NCBI RefSeq assembly: GCF_004379255.2 | Contig: NC_056035.1 | Span: forward strand, 33,309,208-33,373,207 | Source: Salvia splendens | Taxonomy: Eukaryota > Streptophyta > Magnoliopsida > Lamiales > Lamiaceae | Direction: 5' to 3' | Length of the DNA: 64,000 nucleotides | Shown: piece by piece, positions 10,206-22,700 of the stretch | Layout: every line of letters begins with the position of its first letter | Position numbering within the stretch: position 1 is the stretch's first letter | Notes under the pieces: generated by a model | The model's database searches: none | Told to the model about the DNA's origin: nothing | What the model saw: only the letters and a program-made list of their open reading frames with translations | Program-made: the position numbers and the translations under genes

Positions 10206-13200
10206 ATGGCAGCTATGGAAGCTGCGGCGGCAGCAGCAGGCCAAGACCAGCAACCGCCGGCGAAGGTTGTGGAGCGGCTGAACCCGGCGCTTCAGCAGCA
10301 GCTCAATCTCGACTCTGTAAAAACTCGCGCTATCAGCCTGTTCAAAGCCATCTCTCGCATCCTAGAAGAATTGGACGCAATAGCGCGCGCGAATGCCACC
10401 CCTAAATGGTATGAGCATGCCATTTCAATTCAACCATTTTCTGCAGTAGTCGAGCAAATTCTTTTGCAATTGATCAATTAGGGTTTTGTTTGTGCAGGCA
10501 AGATGTTTTGGGGCAGTTCTCGATGGTGAATTTAGAGCTATATAATATTGTTGAAGATATTAAGAATGTGTCCAAGGCTTTCGTTGTGCATCCTAAGAAT
10601 GTTAATGCTGAGAATGCTACTAGTATGTGTTGATTTCTCCGGTACACTGCAAAAGTGGATTAACCTTTTTCACTGCAGTCGTTCTAAATAGTTTATGTTT
10701 CACTGTGATTAAGCATTCACATTATTTATCATGGGGTCGGTTAATGATGAGAATGCTATTAGTATTTGTTGATTTATCTGGTACACTGCAAAAGTGGATT
10801 AATCTTTAACCTTGCAGTCATTTAATTCGGCTTATTTTTTTGTTGTGATTAAGCATTCACATTATTTATCATGGGGTAGCTCATAGCTATAAGGTGGTTA
10901 AGAGTTTGTCAAAATGTTGGCTAATAAGATTGCATCACTTCAAGGCATAAAAAGGCTATGAGAAGGAGAAAGAGAAAAGAGGAATGAGGAATGAGAAATG
11001 CAGAGCTGGGTTCTTTATAATTCCGCTATATTGATTTTATGTTGATGAGTAAGAGAGGTGCAGTGTGGGGATTCAAATTCGTGTATTAAGTTTGGGTGTT
11101 ATTTGGCTGCAGTTTTGCCTGTTATGCTGTCATCTAAGCTTTTGCCCGAAATGGAGACGGAAGACAACACTAAGAGAGAACAGCTGTTACACGGTATGCA
11201 TGGCCTGCCAGTGGCGGCACAAATTGACAAGCTCAAGGTGTGCAGTCGTACTACTGGAATATATATGTACATCACTGGATGTTCCTTTAATGATGTATGT
11301 GTGATTGATTGCAGACTAGAATTGATATGATAGGAGCAGCCTGTGAAAGTGCTGAGAAGATCATAGCTGATGCACGTAAGTCCTACTTTAGTACTCGACA
11401 TGGGACAAATCTTCTTCCAACTATTGACAAGGTTCAAGCTGCAAAAATACAAGAACAAGAAAATTTGCTTCGTAGTGCTGTCAATCATGGTGAAGGTGCA
11501 AATTCTTTACTCAGCAGCTCTCAATATGTTATGAATGTGTGTGCCCCTTGATCAGTTTCAGTTGTGTTTGATGCATTTGCAAGAATTGCATACCCACAAG
11601 TATGCTGCACCTTAAGCTCTATATCATACATATCTCTTAAATTGGATTTTCTCTTTGACATTTTAAATGCAGGATTACGAGTACCTGGAGACCAAAGACA
11701 AGTGGCATCGTCACTCCCGATGCACTTGGTAGATGTACTTGCTACCAACGACAGTCTCCAGGATTCATCTGGTGTGCAATTTCTATGTCCTCTTTGCTTC
11801 AGGATCATTCTGTCTCTTCTTCTTGTCTTTTGGGTTGTTAGTATAGGATTTGATGCATCTGCTGACCGCGTTATGTTTGTACACTTTAGGGTTGTACCAG
11901 AAGAGTACGCCTCCACTTATGTCAACTACTGCCATTAACAATCAGGGCTCTTTGCTACAGGTCAATATTTTAATCATTTTACACAAGCTTTCTAACTAAG
12001 ATTATTTTGGGTTTTTATGTAGTTAAGAATTCCGTAGTCATCATTATAGTTTGTGCAAAGACATTACTAGCCCTGGGTGGCCTTAACTCTTGTGCCTTAC
12101 ATTTACACATTTCCTAAAATGATACACTCCTGTGGATCTTTGGTTAGTTTGTTATAGAAAAACCTCTGGCTTAGAAAATATTAACTACTATCTATACATT
12201 CATATTGCTATGGAGAGTGTCTCCCTACTTCTGTTCGGTAATCATAGTAGCTATTATCATAAGACCCTGCTATGATTATGACAACTGAAACCTTTTCTAA
12301 GTCCAGTTTCTACGGCTTTACTTGGGAGGTGATTGGTTGGGGGTAATAGTATAGGGGACTGAGATGAGAAGGGAATCCTTCCCATTTATGTTGCCTGGCC
12401 TGGGCTTTGGAATCAAAGTAAGTAATAATGACCTCCTTTCCGCTTCACTCCCCATACTAATCAAACGGTTAACATTACCATTGCCCCTCCCGTTCAAATG
12501 TGTTTTCGTTGCCTGTAAGGAGCTGAACAGATGCCCTCTTTTCAAGCTGACTGTGTCATCTATTTAACTCTGTAATGGGTGTCATGTAAGTTAGACATGG
12601 TGCAGTGTTCAGATAACTAAGAAGATGAGGATCACATGATAACCAGAATATATCTGTATAACTTTTCCATGTAAAACTGCATCTGATCTTCTTCTGGAGG
12701 AACCTTTTCTATGCCTTATTACATTTTGTTCCCAATAGGCTTCAGGAGCACAACTTATTGGAAGACCAGCAGCTTCCCCTTCTGGTCCTACCGGAAGCAA
12801 TTCCTTTGATAATAATACAACAGCGTCTCCTATGCAATATGCCAATTCACCCAGATCTGGTGCAAATATTATGAACACTCCATCTCCTCAGCAACAACAA
12901 TCACAACAACAACAACAACATCTGCAACAGAGGCAGAAAATGTTGCAGCAACAACTTCTGAGTCAACAGCAGCTAAGACCTTCCTCAATGCCTGTCCTTG
13001 GTCAGGTGTGGACCTGTACCCCTCTTTAGAGATTGAAGGGTATCAACTTATATAAATCGTGCAACATATATAAATCTTGTTCCACACTGGAAGTTATTAT
13101 TTTCATTACGACTTGCAATCTCTCTATTGTTGCAGAAATCCTTTTTTTCACTGTAAAATACATGCAGGAAAGGCCTAAGCATATGTTCATAGACCAAGTT

Positions 13201-15285
13201 ATTATGGTTCAAGTTCTCTTTCTTTGTTCCATCACTCCAATCCAACCCCTTTATTACCACCATGAAGCAAAAATGACGATTGTCGACTTGCATAATGTTT
13301 TTTGATGTGTGTACAGATTACAAGATGATGTTAATTTTTTGGGTTTAGCTAATGCATGCCATCATATATTTAATTTTTCATCTTTCAGCACTTGAAATTA
13401 TTGTGAATCATCTTTTCAGAATCAACTAACGCAGCTGCATGAGATGCCAAGCCAGTCACAACAAAAGTTTCAGTCGGTAATCAAGCACTTAACTTGGGTG
13501 ACAACTTCCATAAGATTGGTGGCAAAATGATGGATTTAGCATGTAACTCTTGACATTATCACCATTTAGTAAAGTTCTTCCATGTTTGCTATCATTGATC
13601 TGATTGCAAGAAAGCTCACAAAAGGCCGTAAAATTCATATAATCGCCATATGTAATAATTTCCTAATTACCTGGCTAGCAACAATTTGCACATCTTTCCT
13701 GAGAGAATATGCTTTTATAACAAAATCCGTATCCATACTTATATTGATATTGAGGATTCTCCTCTTAACTCATTTCGGATTTGCCTCATAGCAGATGCAT
13801 GGTCAGCATCATGTGCAGTTTTCGCAGCCATTGGGAGCCCAGCAATTGCAGAGTAGACAGCTTACATCAGCTGCAATGCAGCATATGAGCCCAAACCAAA
13901 TGAACCAAGGGAATCAGCTGAATCGTCAGTTAAATCAGTTCTCTAGCCCAGCAAATAGTGCCCTCTTTAATGCGGCCCAGGCGACACCTACATCTCAAAT
14001 GGTCAGATATCTTCTGCCTTTTTGTTGTACCATTCTACCTTTTCCTTTTCCAAATTAGTTGCTGACTGTACTAATTTTTATTGATTGTTGAGTTTGATAC
14101 TTTTAACAAATGTTTTCTTCAATGGGGTACTTAATACTCCTCCGTCCCACCATAAGCGAGGTGCTTCTTTTAAGCACTCGTTTTTGGAAAATAATATTTA
14201 AGCACTATCTCTTTCTTTATCTCCCTCTTTCCCAAAATGAGTGCTTAAAAGAAGCGCTGCGCTTATGGTGGGATGGAGGGAGTATTATTTTGGTGATTTT
14301 CTGAGCCCCAAGTAAAATCTTCCACCCAACTGCTGGGAGAAGCTTGAAATTATTTTGGTCCGAGTCTGAGCCCCAAGTATTTGAAAAAGATGATCTCTTT
14401 TTGTTTGGTTTATGTCTTTTTGCATGTAACTCAGTAGTATTGCGTATAATATCTCTATGATCTTGATTTTTTCTGTTCTTGTCTTACCCTTGTAAACCTT
14501 CAATTCAGATCCCTAACATGTCAGCTATGATGCCATCACAATCAGTTATGCCAAGAATGCAGGTTAGCTTCCTAAATTCTCGAAGACTTGGATTTGATGG
14601 TTATACAAAATCTTCCTATGCCAGAAGATCACACCAAATTCAACATATAAAGGCACTGGCAACAGCCATCATTTTTAAATGAAGAGCTTTTACTTGATGT
14701 GAAATGCAGTATGCTTGCACTTGATAATCTTGATTTGATAATAGTAGCAGTTTAGGATTATGCATAATTGTGTAGCATAGGGGATTACTGTTTTACAACT
14801 CATTGCTGATTAGTGTTTACGCTCCCGTGCTTCCAGTATGCAATGTCCGGTGCCAATCGAACTCTACCTCCCCAAAATCTGAGCGACCAGAGTACGGGTC
14901 ACCTTCTTCTATCGTATCATGTTTCATACCGTCAATACATATAATGATTATGTCATTTAGTACACTACATGGACTCTTTCCCAAAAGGAGATGAATTATC
15001 ACTTCAAATAGATCTCGTGCCGTCTTAAACAGCAATCTGAGTCCCTTTTCATTGACTGCTGCTAATCTTTCCAAGTTTGTACTACTTTCAGTGTTCAACA
15101 TGGGGGCAGCCAACACAGGCGGTGGTATGATGCAGATTCAGCAACAGCAGCAACATGGCGCGCAAGGAGCATTTGGCAACATGCAGCAAGGTGGTCAGAA
15201 TATGCAACCGGGCATGATGACCATGCAAAACACCCAACAGAATCATCCCAACTTTCAGCAGCAGAGACCTCAAAATCAACAATGA
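10206..15285 (+). CDS. MED8: Mediator complex subunit 8
   Basis: Predicted 546-547-residue plant MED8, part of the head of the Mediator complex that couples transcription factors to RNA polymerase II in the nucleus. Exons: 10206-10408, 10498-10622, 11113-11237, 11315-11495, 11673-11771, 11890-11960, 12739-13005, 13420-13476, 13792-14001, 14509-14562, 14837-14891, 15092-15285. All introns are GT-AG and the phases join. The N-terminal third is the conserved part: LNLDSVKTRAISLFKAISRI, then a segment around LPVMLSSKLLPEMETEDN. An Ala-rich start (MAAMEAAAAAAG) precedes it. The rest is Gln/Met/Asn-rich and low complexity, with a CAA/CAG tract in exon 7, as in Arabidopsis MED8. The first ATG opens the conserved frame. 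Exon 9 has a tandem acceptor (TAGCAG). Exon borders in the Q-rich part are less certain than at the N terminus. Confidence 0.92.
14137..14282. mobile_element. Stowaway MITE in MED8 intron 9
   Basis: Starts CTCCTCCGTCCCACCATAAG and ends CTTATGGTGGGATGGAGGGAG, TA-flanked, about 146 bp. The arms are almost fully complementary, so a transcript would fold into one hairpin within the intron. Confidence 0.88.
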
Positions 15286-16713
15286 AACATTTTACTACTT
15301 GCCTGACTTGTGTCTGTAGAGTTTATATTGCTAGGTAATGAGTCTGAATGCATCTATGTTGTGCTAAGATTTTTGCAGTGGCGTTGTGCTGCTAGTTGAA
15401 CCAGGCATACTTCAAATACTAATATTTGCAGGACATAAATGCTAACGTTGTTTAAATTGTTGCTCTCATATTGCAAAAATGGGACAGAGTTATAAGGCCC
15501 ACTTTAAAACTAAGTTGTTGGGATTTATTTATACGTAGTGTTCACAGTTTTCTTCAAACCTTTTTCAATTGATGGGACAGATTTTGGAGGTATAGCTTGT
15601 CCAACAAGATTATTCTCAAACTCAAACTTAGTTCCTGATCCTAGTGGCAGTGGTTCCATATAACTGCCAAAGAAAAGAAAACAAGGTAACAGCAGTTCCA
15701 AGACCCAAGTCCATAGTCCATACAACTTTGCAAAAGAAATTGTAACTGTTGGAGGATTGGAACAATATAGTACTGCCAATACAGAGCACAGGAAAATAAT
15801 AATAAATCTCAGTGCGAGAGCGATCTCGATCTGCAGTACAGTTTTATTAATTTTTATTTAACAGTTTTTTGTTAGCAAGAGTCTTGTTATAAGTTGAGTC
15901 TTAGAGATAGAGCTATCTTTTAGGCCCTTCTTGGTAGGATGAATGATGGAGACACTTACCAGTTGAGAGCTACTCCCTCCATCTGCAAAATGTTGTCCAT
16001 GTTTGATTCGGCACGAGTTTTAAGAAATGTAAAGAAAAGTGAATGAAAAAAGTTAATGAAATGTATGTCTCATATTTGTATATTCATTTTATAATAGAAT
16101 ATGAGTGTAATGAGTTAGTGGAATGTGAGGACCATTTACCAAAAATGGAAAAAAAATCAAAGTGGACAATATTTCGCGGACGGACCGAAATGGAAAAACT
16201 GGACAATATTTCATGGATAGAGGGAGTAATTAGCTATTGCATTGGACGAATGTGGTAGTAACTCAAATTTGTTTTTATTCATCGCAGTACTTGATTGCTA
16301 CTTGTGAGCTTATGAAATGACATCATGCACAACAAAATGCACACAACACAACAACGGTAAGTCCGGATGGAATATAATTCACATATGTACCTTTTTTCAA
16401 CTAAAAGCACAAACTTTAACCTGTTAATTCAAACCAGTTATCATCATATAACTAATGAATAAATCATAAATTTCGTATTAATAAATGAAAAGAGAAACGG
16501 AATTTGATTCAAAAGAAACCTGATAATCTTTTCTCTCCATTTTCAGCAGGGTGGGGTCCTTTTGTCATTTCATCTACAAATTTCTTGAGGTGGGGAGCAT
16601 GCACAAAATATAGATTTTGTAACGGCAAATTATAGATTAGGGCATTATAGTAACTTTCGTTCCAAATTTAAAAACCGCCACCGCCACCGCCATACCGTTG
16701 TAGTACTAGAAAC
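15286..16713. other. MED8-CHR10 intergenic region
   Basis: Contains the MED8 3' UTR, one Stowaway MITE and the leader of the next gene. The small ORFs have no recognisable content. No other feature is seen. Confidence 0.6.
15973..16226. mobile_element. Stowaway-type MITE
   Basis: Starts CTCCCTCCATCTGC and ends TGGATAGAGGGAG with TA on both sides. Near the right end a short direct duplication (GGACAATATTTC) is present. Confidence 0.82.
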
Positions 16714-19700
16714 ATGGACTACAAGCAGAGGCTGATTTCGGCGGCGAAATGCGTCTACGACGGCGATTTTCGCGCTGCTGGAGAAGCGCCTATTGATTCC
16801 TTGGATTATGGAATCCAAGCCGCACTCAAACCGCACCAAGTCGAAGGCGTGTCCTGGCTCATCCGCCGCTACCACCTCGGCGTCAACGCCATACTTGGTA
16901 CTGTTAGCCTTTACCTTTCCGTTTTCCGCGTGGAAATTTTTGAAGTTATATTACTATTGGAATTTCGAAAAGTTTTTACTTCGAATTTATTCAATTACCG
17001 CGCGAGCGCTTGTGATTTCCTCCCCTCTACGTTTGTTTTGCAGGGGACGAGGTGAGACTTGTAACTTGGCTCAATTGGATATGAAAATGTCGTATTGATG
17101 GAGTATTAGTGTTTCGTTCTTAACGAATTTCTTTTCTTTTAATTGAGAAACTTGTTTTTATGATGCAATGGTATATGATGGCAGTGCTTGGAGTTGCTGA
17201 AATTATCTCTCTTTTGCACAAGAGCTATCTTAGAATTGTAGTTGTGACTTCTGAGTGATTATGAATTATGAAATCAAATGAGCATTTTTTTCATTCTTTT
17301 TTCCACTCGTGATTATCGGCTTCTAATGCAATCTGTTGGGTTTGGACAGTCTGCAACATTCTGTTTCTTTATTTATGCTGGAAGAGGGGGCAGTTTGGTC
17401 CATCGTGACGGTCATAATGGATAATATTTGAAGTTAGTTTCCTAAGCGCGTGTATCATTCTTGCTTGTCAGTCTTCTGTTATGTAACATTTTATAATTCA
17501 GAATACCATATATTGGGGAAAGAAAAATTTTATGTTGTATTCAGTGATAAATTCAATGAATTATATGCAATACAGTTCAAATAGAGTAATCCTTTTTCAC
17601 TGCATCTTACACCTATGCAGATTGATACCTAATGGAGTACATCTTGTGAGGCGAGTTAAAAGCTGTAGAGTTGGACCATTATAGGAATATGGCACCTCAT
17701 AGCATGATTATTTAGATACTGTAGTATTCCTAATGTTAATATATATAGCTGCTAATTCACAGTTTGAGAAGTTCCCCTGACAATTTCAATGGAAAGTTGA
17801 GCAAACTATAATGATTTTCTTGTGCTAATGATTTTTCACTGTAGATGGGACTGGGGAAAACACTGCAGGCTGTGACACTTTTGAGTTACCTGAAAGTAAT
17901 CCTGAAAATTTCTGGGCCATTCCGTGAGTAAATAGATTTTACTAAAGATGTATATTGAGATTTTCTGTCCTTGAAAATGTTTTAATCATAATTGCACTAA
18001 AGATGTTGAATTCAACCTGCAGTGGTCTTGTGCCCTCTCAGTGTAACTGATGGTTGGGTCTCAGAAGTGGCGAATTTCGCTCCAAAGTTGAGATTGCTTC
18101 GTTATGTTGGGGAAAAAGAATATAGACGCAAATTGCGAAGGGAGATGAGTGAGTATGTAAAAGAAAGTCTACTCTCATATCGCGTAAGTAATTCTGTGCT
18201 TGTTTACCGTTTCTTTATGTAAAACTACATGCACCTAGTTACTGCAATTGAGGTAACATATTGCTATATGCTATCAATGTTTGGTGTTTGTTGCAGGTTC
18301 CATCATTTCCGTTTGATGTGCTGTTGACAACTTATGACATAGCATTGATTGATCAGGATTTTCTGTCCCAATTCCCTTGGCATTATGCAATAGTTGATGA
18401 AGCACAGAGACTTAAAAACCATTCCAGTGTATGTTTAAGATTCTGCTTGATGTGGCTTTCCTCTTAGCCATCAGTTCTTGCAAGTATAGCTGTATAATTT
18501 GTTTTGTTTATTTATATTGTGAGAGAAGTTTTAATTTCTCCCCACAGTATAGCCAAATAGTCTTTGCAAAATGCATATTAGTCAACTATATATTTATCTG
18601 TTCTATGCTATGTTGATTTATGAATCTCTCTGGTAACATAGTGATTTTGTTTTATGTTATGCTATGTTGGTACCCTGAGGTAAAGTTAATATGTTTTCCC
18701 CTTGCAGCACAGCTTCTTGGATACTAGGTCTATATGCTATGCTGTATTACAAACATTTTTTGAGAATCTGTATTATGAACTAACATTAAAAAATTAGTGG
18801 CCTTAATATGCTATTCTATTCTATGTTACTGCTTTGAGCTTAATGTAAACTTTTCACCACTCTGTCAGCATGGGGTGTCTGGATTCTACATCCATTATCA
18901 CAGAAGTATTTTCTCGAGAATGAAGTACTTTCTGTACTATGTAGTTCTAATCTGGTATTGAGGATATATATAATAGCTGGCTCTGACTGCTTTATCTCTT
19001 AAATTATTTCTTTAGCCTTTTTAACTTCTCTTACAGCTTTCTTGTACTATAACAGGTCTTATATACTATTTTGAGAGAACGATTCGTCATGCCAAGAAAA
19101 TTGCTTCTCACTGGAACACCAGTTCAAAACAATCTTACTGAACTTTGGGCTCTGATGCACTTCTGTATGCCATTGATCTTTGGAAAACTGGAGCAGTTTC
19201 ATTCTGATTTCAAGGAAGCTGGAGATCCTTCATGTAATTTGTCTGCATATATTTACGTTCTATGTTTGTCTTTTTCAAAATATATAGGTCCCTCCTTTTC
19301 TAGTGCTAATGAGGTAAATTGGATTTTGCTGAAATCTTCCAAAGTCCTCGGCCTTTGAAGAAAAAATGTAATATTCTGTAATGTAGTTTAGGTATCACCA
19401 TTGAGCTACTCGCAGGCGCTTCTTATTTTCTTCTTTAGCAGGTCAAGGTGCACAAAAAGTGAAGGAACCGTTTAAGATCTTAAAGTATGTGCTGGGTGCA
19501 TTTATGCTTCGAAGGACCAAATCTACACTTATGGAGTCTGGCACCCTGCTACTGCCTCCTGTTACTGAAATAACTGTGTTAGTTTCTTTAAAAATTAATT
19601 GTATCTTTTATATGCACTGTGTTAGTGTTAAAAAGCTATTGTGCCTTTTTTACTCCATATGTTATATACTGTTGCTATCTATTCATTCCCTAAAGTTTGG

Positions 19701-22700
19701 TGGAGCATGAATCTAAGTTATCTTATTACTCATATTTATTGGCAGGATGGCGCCTTTGTCTCCACTGCAGAAAAAGGTTTATGTGTCAATAATCAGAAAG
19801 GAACTTCCAAAGCTGCTTGCACTTGCTTCTAAAGGAACAAATGCTCCATCTTTGCAAAATATTGTGAGCAATACTTTTTTTTATTAATCAGTGCCTATTT
19901 GTTTAAATGTTGATTCATGACATTATTTGTACAAAATGGTGATACAAGCCTGATGCTGTTACTTTCCAATTCCCCTTCAGGTAATTCAGCTCCGGAAAGC
20001 ATGTAGCCACCCATATCTTTTCCCGGGTATTGAGCCTGAACCATATCAGGAGGGTGAGCACCTGGTTCAGGTAACCTACCCCGTGCAGATTTTAGTGTTA
20101 TGGATGATGTTTTAAACCTTGTGCCATTAACAGTTAAGTTTACAGCCTGACACAATGAATAATTAAAAATAAAATAATACAACTTCTCATCCCTCAGTAT
20201 TCACGTGCATTCGGCATTCGTACATATCTCTCACTCTTCAGTTGGGTTTTTCTTATTTTGTTTGTGAATGATTATTTAATGGAGCTTTTTTTACACCTCA
20301 ATTAATGTTTGATCAGGCTAGTGGCAAACTTCTAATTTTAGATCAGCTACTTATGAAGTTGCATGATGCTGGGCACCGCGTTCTATTGTTTGCCCAAATG
20401 ACTCATACTCTTGACATATTGCAGGTGAATTTTATCTTTTATTTGTATATGGTTAGGATCTATAGCATCTAATTGACATTACATTAATCATTTATGTCTT
20501 CCAATATACATTTATATCTTGTAGGATTTCTTAGAAATGAGAAAATATACCTATGAGCGTCTTGATGGTTCAATTCGAGCAGAAGAGCGATTTGCTGCAA
20601 TTAGAAATTTCAGCATAAAATCAAGTGCTAATATTGACTCTGGTCAGAGCACACCATATATCTTTTTGATATCCACACGAGCTGGGGGAGTGGGACTAAA
20701 TCTTGTGGCTGCTGATACAGTAAGCTTGCTTTTAGTTTCTTAATATTAGTACTTGTTTTGTGACCCTAAACTATTATTTTAAGGTGGCCGTCAACTTTGG
20801 ATAATGAACTGTTAAGTTTTGATAGATGTTTATACTTCTTCACCTTTGATATTTATTCCGTAATTGGAGAATTGTTATTTGGAATTGGTGGTGATTTAAT
20901 TGCTTGGGTAGGCTTGTAGTTGTAGCCTTTGGAGTTGGCACTTGATGAGAACAAGAAAACTACTATTTGTTAGCTTTTAATGAAAACAAGGGTCTGTTAA
21001 TTTTCGGATTTTTGTTGTGTTTTTATGCATTAAATTTATTTTTGCAGTGAGAATCATTTTGGTCCATTACTATTATCCTTAACATTCATGGCTCGTATAG
21101 ATACTCAAACAATTTTGGAATTTAAAACCAGGGCCTCAAGGCCCCTCTGCTAACAACTGCTAGCTACACACCATTAATGGATGGACCTCACCTCATCAAC
21201 TCCTTACCATTAGTTCTAGGCATCGACGACTATCATTGTAATGAATAACGACTATCATTATAGTAGTTTTAGCATATTTTACTTTATAGTATTGAATGTT
21301 AGCACTGTAACTTTTTCATATTTATTTGTGGAGGCTTAAAAGTAAATATGTTAATGAATCACTGATGAACTACTATAAAAAGTAGAAAATCTTTGTCGAA
21401 GAATTTAAAAAGATTAAAAGTTGAAGGGTTGAGTGCCTTAAAATCCATAGTAACTTTTATGCTACTGAGAAATTAGAGCAGGACTTTTTAATAATCTTAA
21501 TTAGAACCTCAACCTTCAAAGATTTTGCAATTACAAAAGCCCTATATTTTTGTTGACGCGAAGGGTTGTCATGCATTGATTGGCTTGTGTGCTTGTAAGT
21601 TGTAACAGATGAATATTCTGTGTTTTGTAGGTCATATTTTACGAGCAAGACTGGAATCCCCAAGTGGATAAGCAGGCTTTGCAGCGTGCACATAGAATTG
21701 GCCAGAGCAATCATGTGCTATCTATTAATTTGGTTACTGGGCGTACAGTTGAGGAGGTAAGGTTATTAATTTTTCTTGTAATCACATTTCTCAGATGCTG
21801 ATTAAGAACGGTGCAGGTTATTGTCAATAGAGCAAGAAGGAAGCTACAACTCAGTCATAATGTTATAGGAGCTGGAATGCTGGATTGTGAGGGAAGTAAT
21901 GGAGGAACTGAAGCTGGTGATTTGAAATCTGTCATATTTGGTTTGCATATCTTTGATCCCATGGAGATGAATATAGATAAATCAGATAACCAATTAGATA
22001 AGAGCGAACTAGCTGTTTTAGCTGATAAGGTCATTGTGTCCCGCCATGAGTTACAATCAGATGTGTGGGATGGGAAGCTTGAAATCAATTCAATGGATCG
22101 GGCGAATGATCAAAATTTAATGAAGCAAGATGCTTCTGAGTCTATTGACTTTGATCCAGACCTCGATGAAGCTTCATACATGGCATGGGTCGAGAAGTTT
22201 AAGCAAGCATCTCCAGAACAAGACAGTGACATACTGGAATCAGGAAATAAGAGATGCTTACCTGATGAGAAGCATCTCAAAGCGGAAGCTGCTCGAAGGA
22301 AGGCAGAGGAGAAAAAAATGTCCAAATGGGAAACACTAGGATATCACTCACTTGCTGTCAGCAATCATGTCAGTCCAGTCAATCAGGATGAGGTGTCAGA
22401 TGCTGGCTCAGTTCATTTTGTTTATGGAGACTGCACAACTGCTGCAGCAGTTACCCCTTCCGAGTCCACAATTATATTCAGGTAAATCATTCGTATCATG
22501 TAGCCCTTACAATTTTTTGCTCTTGGTGCATGCTTGATGTGAAGTGCTTCACTATCTGATCAATAAATTTACTGTTTGGATTTGTGTGGCTTCACAATCT
22601 TTTCTTCTCTTACCCAATAGAGCCTCTCATGTTTACAGCTGTTAAATGCAATTTGATATAACTCTAGTTTGGCTTGGCTTATGTTCTATATGTACAATTC

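Noticed and set aside
12318..12567. ORFs inside MED8 intron 6
   Set aside because: Intronic, no homology recognised, no support for coding.
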